Source: Mycolicibacter kumamotonensis (GTDB taxonomy: Bacteria > Actinomycetota > Actinomycetes > Mycobacteriales > Mycobacteriaceae). From it: 64,000 nucleotides of DNA. Both the position numbers and the translations under genes were made by a program. The stretch is taken from NCBI RefSeq assembly GCF_002086285.1, contig NZ_MVHU01000002.1, positions 1 to 64,000 on the forward strand, written 5' to 3'. Shown piece after piece: positions 43,252 to 51,408 of this stretch (its first letter is position 1; each line of letters starts with the position of its first letter). Under the pieces are notes generated by a model. It had not been told where the DNA came from and ran no database searches. It saw only the letters and a program-made list of their open reading frames with translations.

Positions 43252-45082
43252 CAGCGCCGGCCAGCCGGTGCGCCGATTCGAACAGCAGCGCGTGCGCGAA
43301 CGCCTGCGGCAGGTTGCCGCGCAACTGGCGCTGGCCCACGTCGTACTCCTCGGTGAGCAGTCCCGGCGGGCCGCACGCGGTGCGGCCCCGCTCGAACCAC
43401 TGCAGCGCCGCAAGATCGTCGCCCTGCTGGTGATCGGCCAGCGCCATCACGAAGTTGCACAGCAGAAACGCGCCCTCGGCTTCACCGAGCGGGCGTTGGT
43501 CGGGCCGGTAGCGGTAGACGAAGCCGTCCCGGGTCAAATCAGCGCGCACCGCGGCCAGCGTGGCCAGCGTACGGGCATCGTCGCCGGGGACGGCTCCGCG
43601 CACACCGGGCAGCAGCAGGGCGGTGTCCACCCGAGAATCATCCGGTGCACGCTGCCACCTGCCGTCGGGGTGTAGGCAGTCGCTGCTGGTGTCGCTAACC
43701 AGCTTGTCGGCCAGTTGCTGCCAGTGGGCGCCCTCGCGAAGGGACGCCGTCCCGGCGATCTGGCGCAGACCCGCCGCACACATCAACCGCGAATGCGCCC
43801 AGCGGTGGTTGTCAAGCTCCCACACCCCGGCGTCAGCGTCGCCGCAACGCTTTTCGATCGCCGCCACCAGGGTGTGTACCGCACGCCAATGGGTGCCGTC
43901 CAACCGGTCCAGCCGGGCCGCGGCGGCCAGCAGCAGCAGCGCCTCCCCGAAACTGTCCAGCTGGAACTGGTCGCGTACCCAGTTGCCGGTTTTGGCCGCC
44001 GCGCCCGGGTAGCCGGGCAGCGACAGATCCTGTTCCGGCGGTGGCGCGGTGGCGTCGACGCAGTAGGCCGGCCGCAGGTCGGGCCCGTCGGTGAGCACCC
44101 GCTCGGTGACGAACCGGACGGCGTCATCGAGCAACGGATGGGGTCCTGCGACGGCGATCGCCTGCCCGGTGTAGCACTGGTCGCGGATCCAGCAGTAGCG
44201 GTAGTCGAAATTGCGCCCGGCCTCGGCCCGTTCCGGCAGCGACATCGTCGCGGCGGCAACCATCCCGCCGCCGCTGCTGGTCAAGCCGCGCAGCACCGCG
44301 TAGGCCTGCTGCGCGTCGACGTCGGCCACGGTGCCGGTGAGCTCCGGGACCGTTCGCGTCCACGCGCTTTCGGTGGCGAACCAGGTGTCGGCGGCGTGAA
44401 CCGGCTCGGATGTCAGCTCGCGATCGGATAACTCCAGTACCAGATCGTGATCGCGGCCGGGAACCACGTCGATGCTCACGCGCAGCGAACCGTCGGCGGC
44501 GCGCTGAGCGTCGCCGCCTCCGGCCCACCGGAACCGGTGCGGCCCGGATCGTCCGGTCCAAATCCCGTCGGTGCACGACAACTTCGACATCTCGGTGGCG
44601 CCGAAATCGGCCCGAACGTCCAGCGCGACCTGCATCCGCACCGGCTGGTCGAGCGCTCGGATGCGGCGCAGCACCACCGCGGTGTCCGGGTCGCCGGGAA
44701 AGGCCAGCGCCTCGCGGCACTCGACGATCCCGTCGGTGGTGACCCAGCGGGACCGCCAGATCAACGACCGTTCCTCGTAGTGGCCGCCCCACACATAGCG
44801 TCGTTGCGGGGTGACGGCGTACAGTCCGGCGCCGCCCAGCAGTGAACTGAACACCGCCGGGCTGTCCCAGCGGGGCAGACACATCCAGCAGAAGTCCCCG
44901 CGGGGCCCGACCACGATCCCACGCTCACCGTCGGCGATCAGCGCGTACTGACGCAGTACCTGCGGGGGATACCGTTGCAGCAGCGAGTGGCAGGCGTCCA
45001 TGTCCGGGTGCATACCCCCGGCCGGGGCCGGATAGTCACCGGGGTAGGAATCCCCCCGGGCGTGCCGGTGCCCGGTCCCCAT
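43241..45082 (-). CDS. Glycoside hydrolase family 15 protein (glucoamylase/trehalase-like)
   Basis: 613 aa. The N-terminal GH15 beta-sandwich domain begins YALIADGERGIVVGPRGDFCWMCLPRWDSP; the (alpha/alpha)6 catalytic barrel has NFDYRYCWIRDQCYTGQA, the general-acid region WVRDQFQLDSFGEALLLLAA and the late segment GLLTEEYDVGQRQLRGNLPQAFAHALL, each given in blocks. Actinobacterial members include trehalase and glucoamylase-like enzymes, so trehalose or glycogen turnover in stress is a reasonable inference. The start overlaps the cutinase stop (TAATG), so it is co-translated with it. Confidence 0.9.
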   Translation of the reverse strand: MGTGHRHARGDSYPGDYPAPAGGMHPDMDACHSLLQRYPPQVLRQYALIADGERGIVVGPRGDFCWMCLPRWDSPAVFSSLLGGAGLYAVTPQRRYVWGGHYEERSLIWRSRWVTTDGIVECREALAFPGDPDTAVVLRRIRALDQPVRMQVALDVRADFGATEMSKLSCTDGIWTGRSGPHRFRWAGGGDAQRAADGSLRVSIDVVPGRDHDLVLELSDRELTSEPVHAADTWFATESAWTRTVPELTGTVADVDAQQAYAVLRGLTSSGGGMVAAATMSLPERAEAGRNFDYRYCWIRDQCYTGQAIAVAGPHPLLDDAVRFVTERVLTDGPDLRPAYCVDATAPPPEQDLSLPGYPGAAAKTGNWVRDQFQLDSFGEALLLLAAAARLDRLDGTHWRAVHTLVAAIEKRCGDADAGVWELDNHRWAHSRLMCAAGLRQIAGTASLREGAHWQQLADKLVSDTSSDCLHPDGRWQRAPDDSRVDTALLLPGVRGAVPGDDARTLATLAAVRADLTRDGFVYRYRPDQRPLGEAEGAFLLCNFVMALADHQQGDDLAALQWFERGRTACGPPGLLTEEYDVGQRQLRGNLPQAFAHALLFESAHRLAGAVTA

Positions 45083-45762
45083 TACAGCGGCTGATCTGAA
45101 AGTGTGTCGGGAGGCCTGAGGTGCGCGGCGGCGAAATCCGCCGCCTGGGCCGTCATCCCGTTAGCCGCATAGGCGGTGTGGGCCGCACCGTCGGCACCCG
45201 CTGAGCAGACCGGGTCGCCGGGGGCGCACAGGTCGATCGACTTGGCGGCGAAGCGCGGTCCGATCACCAGGGGTGGGGCGCCGAGGGAATTCAGGAACGC
45301 CGCCGACGGCCTGCCGAGCAATGCCACGGCGGCGATATGCCCGTCCGCCTGCGGTGGCAGCGGCGGCGGAAACCCGTCGGCTGCGGGCGCTGGTGCGGTG
45401 AGATAGCCGATGAGCGCCGCGCCCCGGGAGTACCCGCCGAGCACCAGTGTGGTGTCCGGGCAGCCCGCGACCATATCGCTGATGTGGCCGGCGGCGTCGG
45501 CGACCCCGGCGACAGTCGGGCCGAATTCGGATACGGACGGGAAATTGACGGGGTAGACACCCACCGGGCGGCCGCCGACCCGCCACCGCAGTGCGTCGAT
45601 GAACTGCTGACCCATCCATCCGACGCCCGGCGGTTCGGCGGTGCCACGGGCGAACACCACCTCGACATCGGGGCAATCGGAGGCGACTGCGTCCCCGGCG
45701 GGCCACCAGGAGACCAGCGTGCAACCCGCCAGGCCGACCGCAGCGAGTATTCGAGTAATCAC
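45082..45762 (-). CDS. Cutinase-like serine esterase
   Basis: 226 aa from the GTG at 45762. A longer frame starts at GTG 45783, but a SigF-type -10 box lies exactly there, so the longer start would be upstream of the transcript. Cutinase fold: CPDVEVVFARGTAEPPGVG, nucleophile VLGGYSRGAALIGYL, DLCAPGDPVCSAG with the catalytic Asp, and AHTAYAANGM with the His. It is exported: the hydrophobic N-terminus MITRILAAVGLAGC either is a lipobox (LAGC) or ends at AVAS. Mycobacterial Culp proteins are esterases acting on envelope lipids. Heads an operon with the GH15 gene. Confidence 0.88.
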   Translation of the reverse strand: MITRILAAVGLAGCTLVSWWPAGDAVASDCPDVEVVFARGTAEPPGVGWMGQQFIDALRWRVGGRPVGVYPVNFPSVSEFGPTVAGVADAAGHISDMVAGCPDTTLVLGGYSRGAALIGYLTAPAPAADGFPPPLPPQADGHIAAVALLGRPSAAFLNSLGAPPLVIGPRFAAKSIDLCAPGDPVCSAGADGAAHTAYAANGMTAQAADFAAAHLRPPDTLSDQPL

Positions 45763-45776
45763 AGCATTTCGTCCGA

Positions 45777-45802
45777 TACCCACATCTGCTTCTCGGCAAA
45801 CC
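45777..45802 (-). promoter_or_regulatory. SigF-type promoter of the cutinase-GH15 operon
   Basis: On the minus strand GGTTT, 16 nt, GGGTA. The -10 ends 14 nt before the GTG at 45762, which makes the alternative upstream GTG (45783) untranslatable from this promoter. Confidence 0.65.
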
Positions 45803-45882
45803 GTGGGTTTAGCTCGACCGAAAACGGCAAGCCTACCTCCGTACCGTCACCGAACGGGACATGAGTCGAAGGGGAGAAATCA

Positions 45883-46218
45883 ATGATCACAACGTCTTTG
45901 ACCAGGCTGGCCGCCGCTGTCGGCGGCGTGGCCTTGGCGCTGTCCGCGGCGGGGGTCGCGTCCGCGGATCCGGCGCAGGATCCGGCGGTCAGCACCACCT
46001 GCAGCTACTCACAGGTGGTGGCGGCGATGAACGCGCAATCGCCGGAAACTGCAGCACAATTCAACGCCACGCCCATGGCGCAATCGTTCTTGCAGAATTT
46101 CCTCGCCTCACCGCCGCCGCAGCGTGAGCAGATGCTTCAGCAGGCCCAGGGCGTGCCCGAAGCCGCGCAGTTCGTCAACCTGGTCGGACCCATCGCCAAG
46201 ACCTGCAACAAGTACTGA
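45883..46218 (+). CDS. Hemophore-related protein (Rv0203/Rv1174c type), second copy
   Basis: 111 aa, AGGGGAG before ATG 45883. A signal peptide ends at VASA (about residue 28). The mature protein has STTCSYSQVVAAMNAQSPET, QSFLQNFLASPPPQREQMLQQ and a C-terminal KTCNKY, the same pattern as the copy at 34161. The two Cys are placed to form one disulfide. A weak SigF-like element lies upstream (GGTTT, 15 nt, GGCAA). The next genes encode a DUF1360 protein and a membrane molybdoenzyme with b-type cytochrome helices, all in the same direction. Confidence 0.85.
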   Translation: MITTSLTRLAAAVGGVALALSAAGVASADPAQDPAVSTTCSYSQVVAAMNAQSPETAAQFNATPMAQSFLQNFLASPPPQREQMLQQAQGVPEAAQFVNLVGPIAKTCNKY

Positions 46219-46221
46219 GTG

Positions 46222-46758
46222 ATGGTTCAGTCGACCGGCGCCGGCAACGCCATTGCGGACGCGGCCAAGCGGGAGGCCGACGCGTACAGCGGCGACAACC
46301 CACGGCCGTTGGGGGGATATGTGATGGCGTTGCTGGTGTACGGGGGGTTGGTCGCGGCGGTGACGGTGGCCGCCGCGGCCACCGGTCGGCGTCTGCCGCA
46401 GCGGTGGGCGGCCGGCGACCTGCTGACGGTGACCGTGGGTACCCATAAACTCTCCCGAACGCTCACCAAGGACGCGGTGACCAGCCCGCTGCGGGCGCCG
46501 TTCGCCCGTTACGCGGGTACCGGCGGACCCGCCGAGGTGATGGAGGAGACCCGCCATTCAACGCAGTTGCGCCACAGCCTGGGGGAGCTGTTGACGTGCC
46601 CGTTCTGCCTGGATATGTGGGCGGTCACCGCGTTCACCGCCGGGCTGGTGTTCGCGCCCCGGCCGACTCGGCTGGTGGCCGGCACCTTCACCGCACTGGC
46701 CGGCGCGGATTTCCTGCAACTGGCCTACGCGAAAGCTCAGCAGCTCGCCGAGCAGTAA
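46222..46758 (+). CDS. DUF1360 family membrane protein
   Basis: 178 aa. The gene begins 3 bp after the hemophore stop; GTG 46219 is directly next to ATG 46222. Membrane segments lie at about 34-54, 131-147 and 150-170. The signature LGELLTCPFCLDMWAVTAF, with the Cys pair CPFC, is the conserved core of DUF1360. Function unknown; the Cys-x-x-Cys on a membrane helix border could be redox-active or bind a metal, which is inference. Confidence 0.82.
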   Translation: MVQSTGAGNAIADAAKREADAYSGDNPRPLGGYVMALLVYGGLVAAVTVAAAATGRRLPQRWAAGDLLTVTVGTHKLSRTLTKDAVTSPLRAPFARYAGTGGPAEVMEETRHSTQLRHSLGELLTCPFCLDMWAVTAFTAGLVFAPRPTRLVAGTFTALAGADFLQLAYAKAQQLAEQ

Positions 46759-46827
46759 CCGATCGAAAGATCCCCTCGAGATGGTCACCGGTTGTTTCCC
46801 TTTCGCCTCGCCGCGGGCGGCCCACCC

Positions 46828-47256
46828 ATGAGCAGTATCGCGTTCAACCTGCCGCGGTCGGTGACGTTGGCCGCCGACCTCGCGCTGCTAGGGGTGGCTG
46901 CCACTCACGGGTACGTGCTGGCCACCACGCCCGGACCGCCGGGGTACTTCATTGCGTACTGCGTCGCGATGATCATCGGCTGCCTGGCCGCCGCCGCGAT
47001 CGCCTGGATCGACATCGACGACATCGTGCCGGGCTGGGGGTGGTGGGCCGGCAGTGTCCTCTGCGCCGCGTTCGTGATCGGCTACCTGATCAGCCGGCTG
47101 GTGAGCCTGCCGGGCCTGCCGGCCTTGACCGGTCGGTGGGACATCGCGCCGGGGAACCTCGCGCTGGCCTGCGCCGGCGCCTTCCTCGCATTGCATCTGA
47201 CAGTGCTGGCCGGCATCAACGTGGCATTCGGGCAGCGCAGGGCGTGGTACTACTGA
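46828..47256 (+). CDS. Four-helix membrane protein upstream of the molybdoenzyme
   Basis: 142 aa from ATG 46828 (MSSIAFNLPRSVTLAADLAL). Hydrophobic helices are at about 11-29, 37-58, 66-89 and 112-135. There are no recognised motifs. Its stop overlaps the start of the molybdopterin oxidoreductase (TGATG), so it is likely a membrane partner of that enzyme. Confidence 0.7.
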   Translation: MSSIAFNLPRSVTLAADLALLGVAATHGYVLATTPGPPGYFIAYCVAMIIGCLAAAAIAWIDIDDIVPGWGWWAGSVLCAAFVIGYLISRLVSLPGLPALTGRWDIAPGNLALACAGAFLALHLTVLAGINVAFGQRRAWYY

Positions 47257-48743
47257 TGACACTCGACTACCCCGCCTGGCTGCGCGTCGACCACTGGCTC
47301 AACGTGTTGTTCCTGACGCTGCTGCTGCGCAGCGGAATCGAGATCTTGTCCACGCATCCGAAGCTCTACCGCCACGAAGACAGTGCCCCCGGAACCCAGT
47401 GGGCCAAGTTCACCGGAAAAGTGATGCCGAAGGACAAGCTGTACGACACCTTGGATGAGGAGGAGGACTACCACCCGATCATCGCGCTGCCGGGACACGC
47501 GCAGCTCGGCATCGGCCGGCATTGGCACTTCGCCGCGGTCATCGGCTGGATCGTGGTGGGATCGTCCTACTACATCCTGCTTTTCGCGACCGGGCAGTGG
47601 CACCGGTACTGGCCGTATTCCTGGTCGATCTTCCCCGAGGCGTGGAACGACATCGTCACCTATCTCAGCTTTAACCTGCCGCCACTGCTGCCCGGCGAAC
47701 CGTTGGACGCGATCCAGAAGCTGACCTACGCGGGTGTGATCTTCGGACTGGCGCCGTTTCAGATCCTCACCGGTGCCGCGCAGTCACCGGCGATCGAGGC
47801 CCGGTTCCCAAGGTATGTGCGGTTGTTCGGCGGCCGGCAGTCCGCCCGCAGCCTGCACTTCCTCGGCCTGGCGGCGTTTCTGGTGTTCATCGCGATCCAC
47901 CTGTCGATGGTGTTCTTCTGGGGTTGGGGCCGGCTGACAGCGTTGATGATCTTCGGCTCGATCCGCAACACCCATTGGGCGACCGTGCTGTCCCTGCTCA
48001 TCATCACGGTGGTCGTCACCGTCCATGTGGCGGCGACGGTGTGGAGCCAGCGCAGCCCGGCGTCGGTGCGGCGGGTGCTCGGCGCGGTGATCAGCGTGCC
48101 CCGCAAGGGCCTGCTGCGCCGGTTGGATTCGCGCCAGGATTACCCGCGTCGAGCGCTGTCGGCCGAGCACCGCGTCAATGGCAAGCCCCCGACCGCCGAG
48201 AACTACAAGGTGATGGCGGTGCACAACTTCGTCGATTGGCGGCTGCGGGTCGGCGGGCTGGTGGAGCAACCGGTGATATTGGATTTGGCCGGGTTGCGCG
48301 CACTGGCCGAACCGCAGACCCAACGGGTGCTGCACAACTGCGTGCAGGGCTGGACGTCGATCGGTGAGTGGACCGGACTTCCGCTGGGCACCCTGGTGGA
48401 TCTGGTGCGGCCGTTGCCGCAGGCCCGCTACGTCTGCTTTATGAGCATGCAGGACAACAGCACCGACGAACCGAGCGCACACGGTGGCGGTCAGTTCTAC
48501 GAGGTTTTAGACCTGAAGCTGGCCCACAAACCGCAGATGCTGTTGGCCTACGCGATGAACGGCGAACCGCTGCCGATCAAGCACGGGGCGCCGTTGCGAC
48601 TGCGGGCCGAGACGCAGGTGGGTTTCAAAATGGCCAAGTGGATCAATCAGATCGAGTTCGTCGACGACTACGCCCAAATCGGGAAGGGACGTGGTGGCTG
48701 GCGCGAGGACAACGTCTACTACGGCATGGACGGAGAGATCTAG
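47256..48743 (+). CDS. Cytochrome b561-type membrane domain fused to a sulfite-oxidase-fold molybdopterin domain
   Basis: 495 aa. The N-terminal ~300 residues form a four-to-five-helix cytochrome b-type membrane domain with candidate heme His in LRVDHWLNVLF, GIGRHWHFAAVIGW, SLHFLGLAAFLVFIAIH and VTVHVAATVW. The C-terminal ~190 residues are an oxidoreductase molybdopterin-binding domain: VHNFVDWRLRVGGLV, the Mo-ligand Cys in VLHNCVQGWTSIGEWTG, MQDNSTDEPSAHGGG, and MAKWINQIEFVDDY. It probably passes electrons between an extracytoplasmic substrate and the quinone pool. There is no Tat signal, but the domain may face outward through the helices. Substrate unknown. Confidence 0.88.
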   Translation: MTLDYPAWLRVDHWLNVLFLTLLLRSGIEILSTHPKLYRHEDSAPGTQWAKFTGKVMPKDKLYDTLDEEEDYHPIIALPGHAQLGIGRHWHFAAVIGWIVVGSSYYILLFATGQWHRYWPYSWSIFPEAWNDIVTYLSFNLPPLLPGEPLDAIQKLTYAGVIFGLAPFQILTGAAQSPAIEARFPRYVRLFGGRQSARSLHFLGLAAFLVFIAIHLSMVFFWGWGRLTALMIFGSIRNTHWATVLSLLIITVVVTVHVAATVWSQRSPASVRRVLGAVISVPRKGLLRRLDSRQDYPRRALSAEHRVNGKPPTAENYKVMAVHNFVDWRLRVGGLVEQPVILDLAGLRALAEPQTQRVLHNCVQGWTSIGEWTGLPLGTLVDLVRPLPQARYVCFMSMQDNSTDEPSAHGGGQFYEVLDLKLAHKPQMLLAYAMNGEPLPIKHGAPLRLRAETQVGFKMAKWINQIEFVDDYAQIGKGRGGWREDNVYYGMDGEI

Positions 48744-48745
48744 AG

Positions 48746-49021
48746 GTGACCGCCACCGCAGACGCGCAATCCCGTCCGGAACTTGTCGGCTTGGACGAGG
48801 CCGCCCGCGATCGGGTATCGGAGTTGGTGACGGTGCGCGGCGGGCGCTGCGCGGCCTGCGGTGGCACGGAGTTCGAGGTCGGCCAAGCGCTGTATCTGGG
48901 GTTTCTGTTCCTCGACGAAGACGACGACGCCTACCTGGTCGCCCTGACCTGCCGTGAGGCGTCCTGCCCGCAACCGCGAACGGCGATCCGGTTGCACCAC
49001 AAAGAATTTCTCGCTAGATAG
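48746..49021 (+). CDS. Small protein with a zinc-ribbon-like Cys pattern
   Basis: 91 aa from GTG 48746, 2 bp after the molybdoenzyme stop, with GGAGAG upstream. It contains GGRCAACGGTEFEVGQALYL and, 40 residues later, TCREASCPQPRTAIRLH, so CxxC and Cx5C lie as in a zinc ribbon. It is very acidic between (FLDEDDDAYLV). It is probably the last gene of the hemophore-DUF1360-molybdoenzyme operon. Function unknown. Its end overlaps the convergent gene by 8 bp. Confidence 0.68.
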   Translation: MTATADAQSRPELVGLDEAARDRVSELVTVRGGRCAACGGTEFEVGQALYLGFLFLDEDDDAYLVALTCREASCPQPRTAIRLHHKEFLAR

Positions 49022-49310
49022 GCAGTTGGGGGCGGGCCAGGCCGAACCGCTCCACCAGCTCGGTCACGCCCCGCAACTCCTCGCAGACCGCCGCGAAACG
49101 GCGCTCGGCGTCCTCGCCGAGCAGGCCGCGGTCGTGGTAATAGACCAGTCGGCGCAGCCGGCCGGCCAGCGCGGTGCCCCACCGGATGCTCAGGTCGTAG
49201 ATGTCCTCGTCGTCGACCTGCGCACGGCGCCCCAGTTCGCGCAGCGCGCGCAGCTGTTCGGTCAGCACCGCGACGTCGTCGTCGATGCTGATCCGCTGCG
49301 TCGTGCTCAA
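49014..49310 (-). CDS. Small helical protein, function unknown
   Basis: 98 aa if started at TTG 49310, which has a perfect GGGAGG 4 nt upstream; a GTG at 49355 would start inside the preceding gene. The sequence is charged and helical: RISIDDDVAVLTEQLRALRE, YDLSIRWGTALAGRLRRLVY, ERRFAAVCEELRGVTELVER. No known family. It follows the lipoprotein gene by 22 bp and is probably in its operon. Confidence 0.6.
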   Translation of the reverse strand: MSTTQRISIDDDVAVLTEQLRALRELGRRAQVDDEDIYDLSIRWGTALAGRLRRLVYYHDRGLLGEDAERRFAAVCEELRGVTELVERFGLARPQLPI

Positions 49311-49332
49311 TCGGCCTCCCGGAAAACAGTTC

Positions 49333-50379
49333 TCACAGTCTCGGTTTGGCGACACTGACCACGACCGGCTGACCCCGCAGGGTCAGATACACCCGATCGG
49401 CGCCGACCGCCATTCCGGACAGAGGTGCGGACCGGGCCGGCCCGGACGGTAGACCGGCCCGGTAGTCGATGACGCGCAGCATCGCGATGCTGGCGTGGGG
49501 GAAACCGGTGACGCTCGCCGACTCGAAAACCGTCACGTCGGTGTCGGTGGCGGCATACACCCGGGTCTCGTCGGAACCGAGATAGCGGATCGGAGAGGAG
49601 ACCGGCGCGCGGCCGATCTCCTGTAATTCTTCTCCGCCGCGAGCGGACTCGACGGTGTAGAGCGTGTCGCGGGCGGCGTCGGCCAGATACAGCCGGCTCG
49701 TCGCCGTGCCGTCTCCGGCTGCGGCGACGACCTCGGCGTCGTAGCTGCCGCGCTGCTCCGGCGGCGACTGTCGCTGGAAAGACGCCTTGTAGTAAGAGAC
49801 TCCGGACGGACCGTGGACATGGTACTCGATTGCGCGCCCGCGATTGGCGCCGTCGACGACACCGGCGGCGCCCGCGGCCACCCGAGCGGCCGGCAGTTGC
49901 CGCAGACCGAACTCCTCGACGGGGGTCACCGTCGATCCGTCGGCGGACAGCGCGAGCAGTATCCGCATACCCGAGACTTCCGACAGATAGGACGGGGCCG
50001 GCCCGGCGTCGATGTCGCCGACCTGCCGCAAGCCGGTCAACTCGACCGCCGCGACCCGGCCGCGGGCCGGCTGCGGTACGAACACGGTCCGGTCATCGGC
50101 GCGGCTGATCTGTACATTGCGCCCGGCGTCCAGTGGCACCGACAGCCGGGTGATGACCGCGCCGGGGTCGTCGGCGTGATCGACCGCCGCCAATCGGCCG
50201 TCCTCGGTGAGGGCGACGAGGGACCCGGTGCGATATGACCACACCGGATCGCGCAGCGGCGTCTGCACCCGCACCGATACGCTTTCCGGTGCACTGTGCA
50301 ACGACCGTCCCGGTGTCGAGCAGCCGGCACACGCGAGGGCGGCGACGATCGCCGCGCAATACCAGGTCCGCCAGCTCAT
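49333..50379 (-). CDS. Lipoprotein with predicted beta-propeller-like repeats
   Basis: 348 aa from ATG 50379. Lipoprotein signal MSWRTWYCAAIVAALACAGC with lipobox CAGC. The mature part has repeating beta-strand elements of the type GSLVALTEDGRLAAVDH, DRTVFVPQPARGRVAAVEL, SRLYLADAARDTLYTVES and TRVYAATDTDVTVFES, suggesting a WD40/PQQ-like propeller of mycobacterial surface lipoproteins. No catalytic motif. A SigF-like promoter with one mismatch in the -35 precedes it, back to back with that of the PfpI gene. Confidence 0.8.
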   Translation of the reverse strand: MSWRTWYCAAIVAALACAGCSTPGRSLHSAPESVSVRVQTPLRDPVWSYRTGSLVALTEDGRLAAVDHADDPGAVITRLSVPLDAGRNVQISRADDRTVFVPQPARGRVAAVELTGLRQVGDIDAGPAPSYLSEVSGMRILLALSADGSTVTPVEEFGLRQLPAARVAAGAAGVVDGANRGRAIEYHVHGPSGVSYYKASFQRQSPPEQRGSYDAEVVAAAGDGTATSRLYLADAARDTLYTVESARGGEELQEIGRAPVSSPIRYLGSDETRVYAATDTDVTVFESASVTGFPHASIAMLRVIDYRAGLPSGPARSAPLSGMAVGADRVYLTLRGQPVVVSVAKPRL

Positions 50380-50389
50380 CCCGCCCGGG

Positions 50390-50415
50390 TACCCGCGGTG
50401 TGCGCCGGCTACACC
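50390..50415 (-). promoter_or_regulatory. SigF-like promoter of the propeller lipoprotein gene
   Basis: On the minus strand GGTGT, 16 nt, GGGTA. The -10 is 10 nt from ATG 50379. One base off in the -35, so less certain than its divergent partner. Confidence 0.4.
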
Positions 50416-50420
50416 GGTCC

Positions 50421-50445
50421 GTTTGTGCGATTGGGCCATCGGGTA
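50421..50445 (+). promoter_or_regulatory. SigF-type promoter of the PfpI/DJ-1 gene
   Basis: GTTTG, 15 nt, GGGTA, 37 bp before ATG 50483. Back to back with the element at 50390-50415. Confidence 0.6.
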
Positions 50446-50482
50446 TGGGGGAGGTGTCCCGTATTACGGAGAGGGGAGTTCA

Positions 50483-51052
50483 ATGTCTGAACCGCAAGCG
50501 GGCCGCCGGGTCGCGTTCCTGGTGGCGCCCGAAGGCGCCGAGGAGGTCGAGCTGACCGAGCCGTGGCGGGCGGTCGCCAGGGCCGGGGGCTGCCCGGTGC
50601 TGGTGTCGACGACCACCGGGCCGGTGCAGGCCTTCAACCATCTGGACCGCGGGGACCAATTCGACGTGGACCGGGTGGTCGACGACGTCTCAGCGGACGA
50701 CTTCGACGCGCTGGTCCTGCCGGGTGGGGTAGCCAACCCGGACCAGTTGCGCACCGACGGACGCGCGGTCGCGTTCGTGCGGGAATTCTTCAACGCCGGC
50801 AAGCCGGTCGCGGTCATCTGCCATGGCCCATGGATCCTGGTGGAAGCCGGAGTCCTTGCCGGGCGGCGGATCACGTCGTGGCCGAGCCTGCGCACCGACA
50901 TCGTCAACGCAGGCGGAGAATGGGTCGATGAGGAGCTGGTGCGTTGCGATTGCGGGCCGTCGATCCTGCTGTCGAGCCGCAAGCCCGACGATCTGCCGGC
51001 GTTCTGTGAGGCGTTGGTGGCTGAGCTTGCGTCGCAAGAGGTAACCCTGTGA
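50483..51052 (+). CDS. PfpI/DJ-1 family protein (YhbO-type stress protein)
   Basis: 189 aa, GAGGGGAG before ATG 50483. DJ-1/PfpI fold: RRVAFLVAPEGAEEVELTEP with the conserved Glu, DDFDALVLPGGVANPDQLR, and the nucleophile elbow VAVICHGPWILVEAG with Cys. Relatives (YhbO, YajL, PfpI) are proposed to protect proteins against glycation or oxidative damage. It overlaps the next membrane protein gene (GTGA). Confidence 0.9.
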   Translation: MSEPQAGRRVAFLVAPEGAEEVELTEPWRAVARAGGCPVLVSTTTGPVQAFNHLDRGDQFDVDRVVDDVSADDFDALVLPGGVANPDQLRTDGRAVAFVREFFNAGKPVAVICHGPWILVEAGVLAGRRITSWPSLRTDIVNAGGEWVDEELVRCDCGPSILLSSRKPDDLPAFCEALVAELASQEVTL

Positions 51053-51402
51053 CCGGAGAACCCATGCCGGTACCGGTACAGACCGGCGATGACCACCGCG
51101 CGCGGCTCTGGGTCAACTGGGTCGCGGCCCTGTTGACCGCCGCCGGCGCCGCCCTGGTGATGGTTGTCGCGACGGGTGCGGTGATGAGCACCGCCGCGTG
51201 CAGCACCGCTGAGTGTCCCGACCTCGGCCCCGGCGGCGTCGTGTTCGGGGTGTTGTATTACGGGGCGCCGGTCATCGCGGCGCTGACCATCCTGGCCTCG
51301 TTCTGGACGGCGAAACGGCGTCGTGGGTTCGTTGTCCCGCTGATTGGTTGGGCGCTGTTGGCCTTGGACCTGCTGGCGCTGGTCATCGCGTTTCGGCGCT
51401 GA
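51049..51402 (+). CDS. Small membrane protein, paralogue of the gene at 33772
   Basis: 117 aa from GTG 51049, which overlaps the PfpI stop by 4 bp; ATG 51064 is an alternative. Three hydrophobic helices. Shares with 33772-34161 the LLTAxGAxL first helix, the CSTAECP loop, the FGVLYYGA second helix and the KRRRGFVV...LLALDLLALVI end. Function unknown. Confidence 0.75.
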   Translation: MTGEPMPVPVQTGDDHRARLWVNWVAALLTAAGAALVMVVATGAVMSTAACSTAECPDLGPGGVVFGVLYYGAPVIAALTILASFWTAKRRRGFVVPLIGWALLALDLLALVIAFRR

Positions 51403-51408
51403 CCGGAG

